Counted from the stretch's first letter, positions 16,008 to 23,652 are shown. The stretch: 29,793 nucleotides of DNA from an uncultured Leucobacter sp. (GCA_937872275.1 CALMSE010000310.1:1-29793); one strand, 5' to 3'. Notes: generated by a model from the sequence alone, not told the origin. Numbers and translations are program-made.

Positions 16008-16778
16008 ATGGCGAGGTTGCAGGGCAAGGTCGCGTTCATCACGGGAGCGGCCATGGGCATGGGGCGGGCGACCGCCGAGCTCTTCGCCGCGGAGGGCGCC
16101 CGGGTGGCGGTCACCGACTTCAACGAGGAGGCGGGGCGGGCGACCGCCGAGGCGATCGCGGCGCAGGGCGGCGACGCCGTCTTCCACCCGCTCGACGTCT
16201 CGGACGAGCGGCAGGTGGCCGACGCCGTCGCCCGGGTCGTCGAGCGCTGGGGAACCATCGACGTGCTGGTGAACTGCGCCGGGGTGATCGGCCCCGACAA
16301 GCAGACCCACGAGGTCACCGAGGAGGAGTGGGATGCGCTCTTCGCGGTCGACGTCAAGGGCGTGTTCTTCGCCACGAAGCACGCGGTGCCGCACATGATC
16401 GCCCAGCGCAGCGGGAGCATCGTGAACTTCTCGTCGATCTACGGGCTCATCGGCAACGACGAGTTCTCGCCCTATCACGTGGCGAAGGGCGCCGTGACGA
16501 TGCTCACGAAGCAGGATGCCGCGAGCTACGGCCAGTACAACGTGCGGGTCAACTCCGTGCACCCGAGCACCGTGCTGACCCCGCTGGTCGAGGGCATCGC
16601 CAACGCGTTCGAGGGCGGGCTGCCCGCCTACGAGCGGCACATGACCTCGAACCAGTCGATCCGACGCCTCGGCACGCCGCTCGACGTCGCCTACGCGGTG
16701 CTCTTCCTCGCCTCCGACGAGTCGAGCTGGGTCACCGGGGTGAACCTGCCCGTCGACGGCGGCTACACGGCCCGATAG
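16008..16778 (+). CDS. Short-chain alcohol dehydrogenase (SDR), partner of the BVMO
   Basis: Classical SDR, 256 aa, preceded by a strong AGGAGG ribosome site. TGAAMGMG (12-19), Asp37 after the second strand (predicts NAD rather than NADP), VNCAG, Ser143, Tyr156 and Lys160 (YHVAK) and the C-terminal PVDGGYTAR are present. The sequence style (AAMGMGRATAELFAAEGARV) resembles the group containing carveol and related cyclic-alcohol dehydrogenases, although this cannot be settled by eye. In context it probably oxidises a secondary alcohol to the ketone used by the BVMO. A hairpin follows 6 nt after its stop and separates it from the Old Yellow Enzyme gene. Confidence 0.92.
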   Translation: MARLQGKVAFITGAAMGMGRATAELFAAEGARVAVTDFNEEAGRATAEAIAAQGGDAVFHPLDVSDERQVADAVARVVERWGTIDVLVNCAGVIGPDKQTHEVTEEEWDALFAVDVKGVFFATKHAVPHMIAQRSGSIVNFSSIYGLIGNDEFSPYHVAKGAVTMLTKQDAASYGQYNVRVNSVHPSTVLTPLVEGIANAFEGGLPAYERHMTSNQSIRRLGTPLDVAYAVLFLASDESSWVTGVNLPVDGGYTAR

Positions 16779-16784
16779 CGCGCA

Positions 16785-16815
16785 GCGGGCCGGTCCGCGC
16801 GTCGGACCGGCCCGC
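16785..16815 (+). terminator. Hairpin downstream of the SDR gene
   Basis: A perfect 13-bp stem (GCGGGCCGGTCCG at 16785-16797, complement at 16803-16815) with a 5-nt CGCGT loop. It begins 7 nt past the stop codon. No U-run follows. It could be a partial terminator that lowers expression of the downstream OYE and GntR genes or a message-stabilising element. Confidence 0.65.
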
Positions 16816-16919
16816 GGATCGAGCCCGACGCGCCCGGCGTCCTCGCGGCCCGGCAGCCCCGCGGCCCGGCATCCTCATCGCGCCGCGGTCCCGCGGCCCC
16901 GACGAACATGGAGACACGA

Positions 16920-18017
16920 ATGCCAGCGCACCTCTTCGACCCGCTCACCATCCGCGGCGCGACCTTCCGCAACCGGATCTGGGTGTCTCCCATGTGCCAG
17001 TACGCCTGCCTGGGCTTCGACGGCGTTCCGAACGACTGGCACTTCGTGAACGCGGGAGGCTACGCCTCGGGCGGTGTCGGCCTGGTGATGGTCGAGGCCA
17101 CCGGGGTGAGCCCCGAGGCTCGGATCACGTCCGAGTGCGCCGGCATCTGGAACGAGGAGCAGCAGGAGCAGTGGGCCCGCATCGTCGGCTTCGTGCATTC
17201 GCAGGGGGCGCTCGCCGGCATGCAGCTCGCGCACTCCGGCCGGAAGGGCTCCGACTACCGGGGCTTCACCGATGAGGCCGGGAGGACCAAGCCGGTCGCC
17301 GAGGGCGGCTGGGAGACGGTCGCCCCCTCGGCGATCGCCGCTCCCGGCTTCGACGTGCCGCTCGAGCTCGACGAGGCCGGCATCCGGAAGATCGTCGACG
17401 ACTTCGGCGACGGGGCCCGGCGGGCGGTGCGGGCCGGGTTCGACGTCGTCGAGATCCACGCGGCCCACGGCTACCTGCTGCACACCTTCCTCTCCCCCCT
17501 CAGCAACCACCGCACCGACGAGTACGGCGGCTCGCTCGAGAACCGGGCCCGGCTGCTGCTCGCCGTGGTCGAGCGGATCCGCAGCGTCATCCCCGACTCC
17601 ATGCCGCTCTTCATCCGCTTCTCGGGAACCGACTGGGTCGCGGACGGCTGGACCCCGGAGGAGACCGCCCGGGTGGCGGGGTGGGCCGCCGAGCTCGGCG
17701 CCGACTTCTTCGACATCTCCAGCGGAGGCCTGCTCAGGGACATCTTCATCTCGGTGTCACCCGGCTACCAGGTGCCCCTCGCGGAGACGGTGCGCGAGCT
17801 GGGCGGGGTTCGGGCGGCCGCGGTCGGCAAGATCACGACACCCGCGCAGGCGGAGGCCGTTCTCGCCGAGGACCGCGCCGACGCGGTGTTCATGGCGCGC
17901 GAGCTGATCCGCGATCCGCACTTCGTCTTCCGGGCGGCCGCCGAGCTCGGGGTCGACATCGACTACGTCCCGCTCTCCTTCCGCGGCGCGAACTGGAGGA
18001 GCACGGAGAGCGCCTGA
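16920..18017 (+). CDS. Old Yellow Enzyme family ene-reductase (YqjM class)
   Basis: FMN-dependent NADH:flavin oxidoreductase of 365 aa. It has the thermophilic-like/YqjM hallmark SPMCQYA with Cys26 and Tyr28 at the same residue numbers as in YqjM, the substrate-binding pair His180/His183 in EIHAAHGYLLHTFLSPLSN, and the HSGRKGS loop (105-111). Such enzymes reduce the C=C bond of alpha,beta-unsaturated ketones and aldehydes. An upstream in-frame ATG at 16908 has no ribosome site; GGAG sits 6 nt before the ATG at 16920, which is chosen. Beside a BVMO and an SDR this suggests that an enone is saturated before ring oxidation, as in carvone or cyclohexenone breakdown. A 141-bp gap with a hairpin separates it from the SDR. 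Confidence 0.93.
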   Translation: MPAHLFDPLTIRGATFRNRIWVSPMCQYACLGFDGVPNDWHFVNAGGYASGGVGLVMVEATGVSPEARITSECAGIWNEEQQEQWARIVGFVHSQGALAGMQLAHSGRKGSDYRGFTDEAGRTKPVAEGGWETVAPSAIAAPGFDVPLELDEAGIRKIVDDFGDGARRAVRAGFDVVEIHAAHGYLLHTFLSPLSNHRTDEYGGSLENRARLLLAVVERIRSVIPDSMPLFIRFSGTDWVADGWTPEETARVAGWAAELGADFFDISSGGLLRDIFISVSPGYQVPLAETVRELGGVRAAAVGKITTPAQAEAVLAEDRADAVFMARELIRDPHFVFRAAAELGVDIDYVPLSFRGANWRSTESA

Positions 18018-18094
18018 CGCCCGCCACGGTCCCGGCCGTCGACCCCGGCGGAGCACCGGCGGTCCGCCCGGGCGCCCCCGCCGCGATCTGCATC

Positions 18095-18137
18095 TAGAAT
18101 TGAGTGGTGCGCGAGCAAGCGCGCGGAGAGTTGAGAC
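18095..18137 (+). promoter_or_regulatory. Probable -10 element and leader of the GntR gene
   Basis: TAGAAT at 18095-18100 differs from TATAAT at one position. A start of transcription about 7 nt later would leave a leader of some 30 nt containing GGAG (18125-18128), 9 nt before the ATG. No clear -35 box is seen. ATTGAG and GTTGAGAC nearby resemble half-sites of the putative GntR operator, which would allow autoregulation. Confidence 0.5.
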
Positions 18138-18860
18138 ATGTCGGCCACAACGGTGATGCGGCAAGCAGCCCCGGTTCGGGAGCAGGTGGCCGCCGCGATG
18201 CGCGCCGAGATCGTCGGCGGCGCCCTCGTGCCGGGAGGACGCCTCTACGAGAAGACCCTCTGCGAGCGCTACGGCGTCTCCCGCACCGTGATCCGAGAGG
18301 TGCTGCGACAGCTGGAGTCGGAGAGCCTCGTCACCGTGCGGCCGGGGCACGGGCCGATGGTGACCGTGCTGACCCCCGCCGACATCGAGGCGCTCTACGA
18401 GGTGCGGCAGGAGCTCGAGGGGCTCGCCGCCGAGCTCTTCGCCCGCCGCGCCACCGACGAGCAGGCCCTGGGCATGCTCGAACTGGTGCGGGGCATGGAG
18501 CAGAGCTATCTGCACGGCACCCTCGAATCCCGGGGGGAGAGCAAGGACGAGTTCTACCGCCGCCTCCTCGAAGGCGCGGGGAACCCGGTGCTGAGCTCGA
18601 CGCTGGAGGGCATTCATGCCCGAATCGGCATATTCCGCTACTTCGCCTTCACCGACCCCGAGCGGGTCAGGATCTCCTACACCGAGATCCTCGCCATCGT
18701 CGAGGCCGCCGCGCGCGACCGCGATCCGAAGACCGCGCGCCTGAACTCAGAGCACCACGTCTCGCTCGCAGGCAAGCTCGCCATTCTCGAGTACCGGCGC
18801 AGGCGCTCCGACGACGGCCTCCTCACCGAACCGGAGCACCCGCTCACGCCCATCGGCTAG
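18138..18860 (+). CDS. GntR-family regulator with FCD (FadR C-terminal-like) domain
   Basis: 240 aa. An N-terminal winged helix (about 13-76; YEKTLCERYGVSRTVIREVLRQLE is split by the turn at GVSRT) is followed by an all-helical ligand-binding FCD domain (about 83-215). FCD domains normally hold a metal with Asp and three His; here the FH position is Phe139-Tyr140, the second His position reads YTE, and only the last (SEHH, 205-207) remains, so metal binding is doubtful. Members repress catabolic operons and release on binding a carboxylic acid or related metabolite. The gene follows the OYE gene by 120 nt with its own likely promoter, and ends 3 nt before the convergent hyuB stop. It is the best candidate to bind the shared palindromes at 13221 and 22914. 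Confidence 0.93.
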   Translation: MSATTVMRQAAPVREQVAAAMRAEIVGGALVPGGRLYEKTLCERYGVSRTVIREVLRQLESESLVTVRPGHGPMVTVLTPADIEALYEVRQELEGLAAELFARRATDEQALGMLELVRGMEQSYLHGTLESRGESKDEFYRRLLEGAGNPVLSSTLEGIHARIGIFRYFAFTDPERVRISYTEILAIVEAAARDRDPKTARLNSEHHVSLAGKLAILEYRRRRSDDGLLTEPEHPLTPIG

Positions 18861-18863
18861 GCC

Positions 18864-20648
18864 TCAGCCAGCCGCCGCGGCGCGCAGCTCGGCCGTGGCC
18901 GCCTCGTCCACCCGCAGCGCCTCGGAGAACACGTCCTCGACGAAGACCACGCCGTAGTCGTCACGGGCCGACGCGAACGAGACGAAGCCCGCGAGCACGT
19001 CCTCGCGCACCTGCTCGGCCGGGCGCAGTCGCGGATCGCCGTAGCCTCCCCCGCCGCTCAGCCGGTGGCCGAGGAACTCCCCGGGCTCGAGGCCGATGCT
19101 GCCGATCAGGGGCGCCGTGGCCAGGTCGCCCTCGGGGGTCAGCACATAGGGCTCGGAGGGGGCGGCCGAACCGCCGCCGACCGCGCCGCGGGGCGGATTC
19201 ACGTTGCCGTCGGTGACATAGTAAGCGGTCATGGTCGCGTGCGACGGGCCGTACTCGAGGACGGTGCCGGGCGCACCGCGCCACCGGCCGGCGCCGCCCG
19301 AGTCGGGGCGGATCCGCAGTTGCCGCACGTGCAGCGGGTACTTCTGCTCGTCGACCTCGACGCTGTCGCGCAGCATCAGGCCGTTGGTCACCGAGTTGCC
19401 GTAGGTGAGCCAGCCGTCGTAGCCGGGGCTCGCGGGTCCCCCCTGGCTGCCCAGGAAGAGCTGGTTGATGTAGGCGGCCGGCGCGTTGCCCCGGTAGTCC
19501 TTGCCCGACACCACGGCGAAGCCCGCCCCGAGGCCGCTCGAGCCCTCGGCTTGCCCCTCGCCGGGCCAGCGCTCGGCGATGATGCGCTGCGTGGTCATGA
19601 CCAGGCGCTCGCCGACGTTCGTCGTCGCGACCGAGGTCGAGTGCGGGAACGACGGGCGACCGACGATGCAGTTGTCGCGCAGCAGCACCTCGATGCAGCG
19701 GAAGCTGCCGGCGTTGCGCGGCACGTTCGGGTCGAGGCAGTTGAGCACTCCGGTCATGGAGTTGTTGACCGCGCAGGTCTCGGACTCGTTGATGCCGCCG
19801 TCGACGCAGTCCATGTTGTCGCGCAGGTCGACGACCACGCGGCCCTCCTCGGGCAGGATCTCGACCCTCACGTTCACGGGAACGCCGTCGGGCACGAGGT
19901 CGCCCACGGGGTCGTGCATGCCGGTCCCCTCGGCGACCCCGGCCGGCATCTTCGCGATGGTGTCGCGCATCATCCGCTCCGAGTAGTCGAACCAGTCGTC
20001 GATGAAGTCGCGGATCCGCTCGGCGCCGTACTTGCGCGTGAGCTCCTGCAGACCGCGCTCGCCGATGCGGGCGGCGCCCACCATCGCCAGGTAGTCGCCG
20101 TACCACTGGTCCGGCACCCGGATGCGGTTGCGGCACATCGTGATGATGTCGTCGATGTCGTCGAAGTCGCGCTGCACCTGCGTCGCGCGGAAGATCAGCG
20201 CGCCCTCCTCGTACACGTCGCGCGCGAAGGGCATGTAGGTGCTCGGCACCGAGTTGCCGATGTCGGCCTGGTGCGCCTTCGCGAGGGTCGTGAACATGTG
20301 CACGCCGTCGACGAACACCGGCACCATGAGGGTGTGGTCGGCCGCGTGGGTGTTGCCCGCGTAGGGGTCGTTGTGCAGGAAGGCGTCGCCCTCGCGCAGA
20401 TCCGGGTGGATCGTGGTCATCGCCACGCCGAGCCGGTCGCTGCCGATCACGTGCACCGGCAGGCCCTCGGCCGTGGCGAGCAGGCGGTTGTCGCCGGTGA
20501 TGATGCTGCACGAGAAGTCGCGCGCCATGTTCAGGACGGCGGATCGGCCCGCGCGCAGCAGGGTGTTCTCCATCTCGCGCACGATGCCGTCGAGGCGGTT
20601 CGCGATGACCGACATGTCGATGATGCTGGTCGAGTAGGCGGTGCTCAT
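18864..20648 (-). CDS. Hydantoinase B / oxoprolinase family subunit
   Basis: 594 aa, matching the length of HyuB-type subunits (about 590) and clearly shorter than acetone carboxylase alpha (about 770). MARDFSCSIIT near the N-terminus, HNDPYAGNTHAADHT and the C-terminal glycine-rich SGGGGYGDP are family signatures. It partners with HyuA to form an ATP-dependent enzyme. Hydantoin, N-methylhydantoin, 5-oxoproline and caprolactam are hydrolysed by relatives, and ketones are carboxylated by others. No small gamma subunit, which ketone carboxylases need, is found nearby, so amide-ring hydrolysis is favoured. The ATG has GGAG 7 nt upstream and lies 24 nt behind hyuA. It converges on the GntR gene with only 3 nt between stops. 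Confidence 0.92.
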   Translation of the reverse strand: MSTAYSTSIIDMSVIANRLDGIVREMENTLLRAGRSAVLNMARDFSCSIITGDNRLLATAEGLPVHVIGSDRLGVAMTTIHPDLREGDAFLHNDPYAGNTHAADHTLMVPVFVDGVHMFTTLAKAHQADIGNSVPSTYMPFARDVYEEGALIFRATQVQRDFDDIDDIITMCRNRIRVPDQWYGDYLAMVGAARIGERGLQELTRKYGAERIRDFIDDWFDYSERMMRDTIAKMPAGVAEGTGMHDPVGDLVPDGVPVNVRVEILPEEGRVVVDLRDNMDCVDGGINESETCAVNNSMTGVLNCLDPNVPRNAGSFRCIEVLLRDNCIVGRPSFPHSTSVATTNVGERLVMTTQRIIAERWPGEGQAEGSSGLGAGFAVVSGKDYRGNAPAAYINQLFLGSQGGPASPGYDGWLTYGNSVTNGLMLRDSVEVDEQKYPLHVRQLRIRPDSGGAGRWRGAPGTVLEYGPSHATMTAYYVTDGNVNPPRGAVGGGSAAPSEPYVLTPEGDLATAPLIGSIGLEPGEFLGHRLSGGGGYGDPRLRPAEQVREDVLAGFVSFASARDDYGVVFVEDVFSEALRVDEAATAELRAAAAG

Positions 20649-20672
20649 GATTCTCTCCCTCTGCTCGCCGCT

Positions 20673-22757
20673 TCAGACGGCCCGGTTGCTCAGGCGGTAG
20701 TCGCCGGAAGGAAGCACCTCGAGCAGTTGCCCGGGGTGGATGACGATGGTCGTGATGTCTTCGCGGATGATCGCGGGGCCGTCGAGGCTGCCGCGGCGGA
20801 CCACCTCGAGGGCGTCGAGCACGGGGGTCTCCTGCCACCCGGTCTCGCCGAAGTAGCCCGGGCGCGACGCGACCCCGCCCTCGGTGCCCGAGGAGACGAA
20901 GCTCCCCTTCTCCTCGCTCGCGACGAGCTGCGCCCGGGCGCGCGCGCCCCAGGCGACGATCTCGATGTGCTTGCCGACCTCGCGCACGCCGAACACGCGC
21001 TCGTGCTCGAGGTGAAAGCACTCCTCCACGTCGCGGGCCGAGAGGCCGTCGAGGGCCTGCCGGTCGCCGAGCGGGATCGTGAGCTCCCAGGCCTGCATCG
21101 GATAGCGGGCCTGCATGTAGAAGTCGGTCGAGGTGCCGGCGATCGTGGCGTGGTCGAGCGTGCCGAAGAACTCCTCCGCCGCCGCGCTCACCCGGCGGAT
21201 CCCCTCGTTCTCGACCGAGAAGCCCTCGCTGTCGGTCGTCATGAAGGTGACCGCGTCGAACTCGCTCACGATGTCGGAGTAGAGCGCCCCGTACGCGCTC
21301 ATCGCGCCGGCCGCCTTCGGCAGGATCACCGAGCCCGCGCCGAGCTCGCGGGCGATGAGGCCGATCGTCAGGCCCGACGCGCCGCCGCCGGCGACGACCG
21401 CGAGCTCGCGGGCGTCGATGCCCTTCGCCACGGTCTTCTCGCGGATCGCGGTGACGATGTTGTCGACCGAGATGTGCAGGGCCGCGCTCGCGGCCTCCTC
21501 GATCGTCATGCCGAGGCGCTCGGCGACGCCCTCGATCGAGCGGCGGGCGCCCGCGAGGTCGAGTCCGAGCCGGCCGCCGAGGAAGTTGGAGGAGTCGAGG
21601 TAGCCGAGCACCAGCGCCGCGTCGGTGATGGTGGGCTCGGTGCCGCCGCGACCGTAGCAGACGGGGCCGGGCTCGGAGCCCGCGCTCTGCGGGCCGACCC
21701 GCATCAGGCCGCCGCCGTCGACCCAGATGATCGAGCCGCCGCCGGCGCCGATGCTCTCGATGTCGACCGAGCGGGCGCCCGTGATGTCGCCGATCCACTT
21801 GCCGCCGAGCCAGGTGTCGGTCGTGCGGGCGACCTCGCCGCGCACGACGACGGCCAGGTCGAAGGTCGTGCCGCCCATGTCGGTGACGAGCAGGATGTTC
21901 TCCGCGGCTCCGCCCGGGAGGTTGTGATCCGCGACCTCGATCGCCGCGAGAGGCGCCATCGAGGGACCCGAGCCGATCGAGTACACCGGCTGCTCGGCGA
22001 TGCGGTCGGCGTGCCAGCCGCCGCCGTAGGAGGTCGAGATCAGCAGGGTGCCGGTGAAGCCGGCCTCGGCGAGATCGCTCTCGAGGTCGCCGAAGAACTT
22101 CTGCATCGAGGGCTTGAGCGAGGCGTCGATCGCGGTCGCCGACGCCCGCCGGTACTCGCGGATGCTGGGGTTCACCTGGTGCGACAGGGTGTAGGGGATG
22201 CCCGGCAGGTGCTCTTCGATGAGCTCGCCGACGCGCAGCTCGTGCGCGGGGTTGCCGATCGACCAGATCAGGCTGACCGCGATCGCCTCGACCTCGGACT
22301 CCCGGCAGCGCCGCAGGGCCTCGACGACGGTCCGCTCGTCGAGCGGGGTGTACACGGAGCCGTCGCTCGCGATGCGCTCGCCGATCTCGAAGGTCAGGTA
22401 GCGCGGAACGTAGGGGCCGCGGTAGTGCAGGCGGCGGAACGGATCGGGCTTGCCGCCCTCGCGCAGCAGCAGCACGTCGGGGAAGCCCTCGGTGGTCAGC
22501 AGCGCCGTCTTCGCCGTCTGCGCGGTCACGACGAGGTTCGTCGAGCGGGTCGTGCCGTAGTTGATCTGGCTCGACCGGCGCACGAGCTCGTCGACGGAGA
22601 TGCCGATGGTCTGCGCGATGTCCTCGAGGCCCTGCTCGATCGCGAGGTAGGCGCGCTCGCGCGTGGTGAGCGCCTTCGACATGTAGACGTTGTTGCGGTC
22701 GTCGCGGACCACCAGGTCGGTGAAGGTGCCGCCGGTGTCCACAGATACTCGATACAC
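20673..22757 (-). CDS. Hydantoinase A / oxoprolinase family subunit (ATP-binding)
   Basis: 694 aa, GTG start preceded by GAGGAG at about 7 nt. The ASKHA-type nucleotide-binding motifs are clear: DTGGTFTD (7-14), DMGGTTFD (293-300) and ESIGAGGGSI (334-343), followed by VGPQSAGSEPGPVCYG. The subunit is expected to phosphorylate the substrate carbonyl (lactam/imide oxygen, or ketone enolate in carboxylase relatives) so that the HyuB subunit can complete the reaction. Size of both subunits fits N-methylhydantoinase/caprolactamase-like enzymes rather than acetone carboxylase. The gene leads a two-gene operon whose promoter region carries the putative GntR palindrome (22911-22931). The substrate is unknown; a lactam or cyclic imide related to the BVMO substrate would make sense but is inference. 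Confidence 0.93.
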   Translation of the reverse strand: MYRVSVDTGGTFTDLVVRDDRNNVYMSKALTTRERAYLAIEQGLEDIAQTIGISVDELVRRSSQINYGTTRSTNLVVTAQTAKTALLTTEGFPDVLLLREGGKPDPFRRLHYRGPYVPRYLTFEIGERIASDGSVYTPLDERTVVEALRRCRESEVEAIAVSLIWSIGNPAHELRVGELIEEHLPGIPYTLSHQVNPSIREYRRASATAIDASLKPSMQKFFGDLESDLAEAGFTGTLLISTSYGGGWHADRIAEQPVYSIGSGPSMAPLAAIEVADHNLPGGAAENILLVTDMGGTTFDLAVVVRGEVARTTDTWLGGKWIGDITGARSVDIESIGAGGGSIIWVDGGGLMRVGPQSAGSEPGPVCYGRGGTEPTITDAALVLGYLDSSNFLGGRLGLDLAGARRSIEGVAERLGMTIEEAASAALHISVDNIVTAIREKTVAKGIDARELAVVAGGGASGLTIGLIARELGAGSVILPKAAGAMSAYGALYSDIVSEFDAVTFMTTDSEGFSVENEGIRRVSAAAEEFFGTLDHATIAGTSTDFYMQARYPMQAWELTIPLGDRQALDGLSARDVEECFHLEHERVFGVREVGKHIEIVAWGARARAQLVASEEKGSFVSSGTEGGVASRPGYFGETGWQETPVLDALEVVRRGSLDGPAIIREDITTIVIHPGQLLEVLPSGDYRLSNRAV

Positions 22758-22910
22758 GTTGATCTCCTCGAATCGTCCGGCTCGGCTCCGACCGCCCGGC
22801 TCGCTGCGCGGGGACGTCGGGGAGCAGAGCCGTCGGGCTCCGCCGCCGCTTCCGACGAGGCCCCGCCCCGTGAATCCTCATGCTAGGCGCGCCGGAGCGG
22901 GCTCGGGCGG

Positions 22911-22931
22911 GTTGTCTCATATTGAATCAAC
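22911..22931. promoter_or_regulatory. Operator-like palindrome, putative GntR site 2
   Basis: The 21-bp element GTTG-nn-TCA-tat-TGA-nn-CAAC is an inverted repeat with two mismatched pairs per arm. Its core GTCTCATATTGAATC (22914-22928) equals the site at 13221-13235 at 12 of 15 positions, including an 11-of-12 match over GTCTCATnTTGA. It lies 154 bp upstream of hyuA and immediately upstream of the dcd -10 box, in a locally AT-rich patch of an otherwise GC-rich gap. Confidence 0.6.
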
Positions 22932-22948
22932 GGCGGTCCCGCACCCCG

Positions 22949-22961
22949 TAAACTGGAGCGG
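22949..22961 (+). promoter_or_regulatory. -10 box giving a leaderless dcd transcript
   Basis: TAAACT (22949-22954) fits the actinobacterial -10 pattern TAnnnT and is followed by six bases and then the GTG start codon. Transcription would therefore begin at or next to the first base of the gene. The only SD-like sequence, GGAG, is too close to the GTG to serve as a normal ribosome site. No convincing -35 box at 17 bp. Confidence 0.6.
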
Positions 22962-23551
22962 TGCTGCTCTCAGATCGCGACATCAACGCCGAACTCGAGT
23001 CGGGCCGCATCCGCCTCTCGCCGAGCGAGCCCGGAATGGTGCAGCCGTCGAGCGTCGATGTGCGCCTCGACCGCTACTTCCGGCTCTTCGACAACCACAA
23101 GTACGCCGTGATCGATCCCGCGGAGGAGCAGCCCGAGCTCACCCGCCTCATCGAGGTCGATCCGGCCGAGGGCTTCATCCTGCACCCCGGGGAGTTCGTG
23201 CTGGGATCCACCTACGAGCAGGTGGGCCTGCCCGACGACATCGCCGCGCGCCTCGAGGGCAAGAGCTCGCTCGGGCGCCTCGGCCTCCTCACCCATTCGA
23301 CCGCGGGCTTCATCGACCCGGGGTTCGAGGGGCACGTCACGCTCGAGCTCTCGAACGTGGCGACGCTGCCGATCCGCCTCTGGCCGGGCATGAAGATCGG
23401 GCAGCTGTGCTTCTTCCGGCTCTCCTCGCCGGCCGAGCGGCCCTACGGCGCGGGCGCCACCCACTCCCGCTACCTGGGGCAGCGCGGGCCGACGGCCTCG
23501 CGCTCGCACCTGAACTTCCACCGCGCAGACTTCTCAGAGGAGAACGCATAG
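22961..23551 (+). CDS. dcd: dCTP deaminase, probably the bifunctional dCTP deaminase/dUTPase type
   Basis: 196 aa homotrimeric pyrimidine nucleotide enzyme. MLLSDRDI at the N-terminus, [10 protein letters not shown] (29-38), GKSSLGRLG (100-108), [12 protein letters not shown] (111-122) and the catalytic Glu129 in TLELSN are all present. The [12 protein letters not shown] form and C-terminus match the mycobacterial enzyme, which converts dCTP directly to dUMP. It provides dUMP for thymidylate synthesis and limits uracil in DNA. GTG start; apparently leaderless. It is a housekeeping gene inserted between catabolic genes, divergent from hyuA and convergent with the flavin monooxygenase gene. Confidence 0.96.
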   Translation: MLLSDRDINAELESGRIRLSPSEPGMVQPSSVDVRLDRYFRLFDNHKYAVIDPAEEQPELTRLIEVDPAEGFILHPGEFVLGSTYEQVGLPDDIAARLEGKSSLGRLGLLTHSTAGFIDPGFEGHVTLELSNVATLPIRLWPGMKIGQLCFFRLSSPAERPYGAGATHSRYLGQRGPTASRSHLNFHRADFSEENA

Positions 23552-23587
23552 CGTTCCTCGAAATCTGCGCCGGCGTTACTGCGCCGG
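23523..23587 (+). terminator. Compound hairpin across the dcd stop codon
   Basis: GCGCAGA (23523-23529) pairs with TCTGCGC (23564-23570). Nested inside, GAACGC (23542-23547) pairs with GCGTTC (23551-23556), extended by a GAGG/CCTC pairing. A second hairpin, CCGGCG (23570-23575) with CGCCGG (23582-23587), follows. The stop codon (23549-23551) lies at the apex. Together they would end or protect the dcd message. Confidence 0.55.
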
Positions 23588-23619
23588 ACGTGACGGCCGT
23601 CGGGAAGGGCGCGGTCGGT

Positions 23620-23652
23620 GGTCGGGCGCTGCCGCCGGCCTCCCGCCCGACC
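23620..23652 (-). terminator. Hairpin downstream of the flavin monooxygenase gene
   Basis: GGTCGGGCG (23620-23628) pairs perfectly with CGCCCGACC (23644-23652) around a 15-nt loop. It lies 50 nt past the stop of the minus-strand gene ending at 23702. No U-run; a terminator role is inferred from position. Confidence 0.45.

Noticed and set aside
18864..22757. Acetone carboxylase operon
   Set aside because: HyuB-like subunit is too short for the alpha subunit and no gamma-subunit gene is present; kept only as an alternative function.
19065..22886. Long antisense open frame (over 1270 codons) on the plus strand opposite hyuAB
   Set aside because: Low-complexity Ala/Arg/Asp/Val composition, no recognisable motif, no ribosome site; typical high-GC antisense frame.
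18961..22920. Very long open frame (over 1300 codons) on the minus strand covering hyuB and hyuA
   Set aside because: It is an Arg/Pro/Gly-rich out-of-frame shadow caused by high GC; the real HyuA and HyuB frames carry all family motifs.
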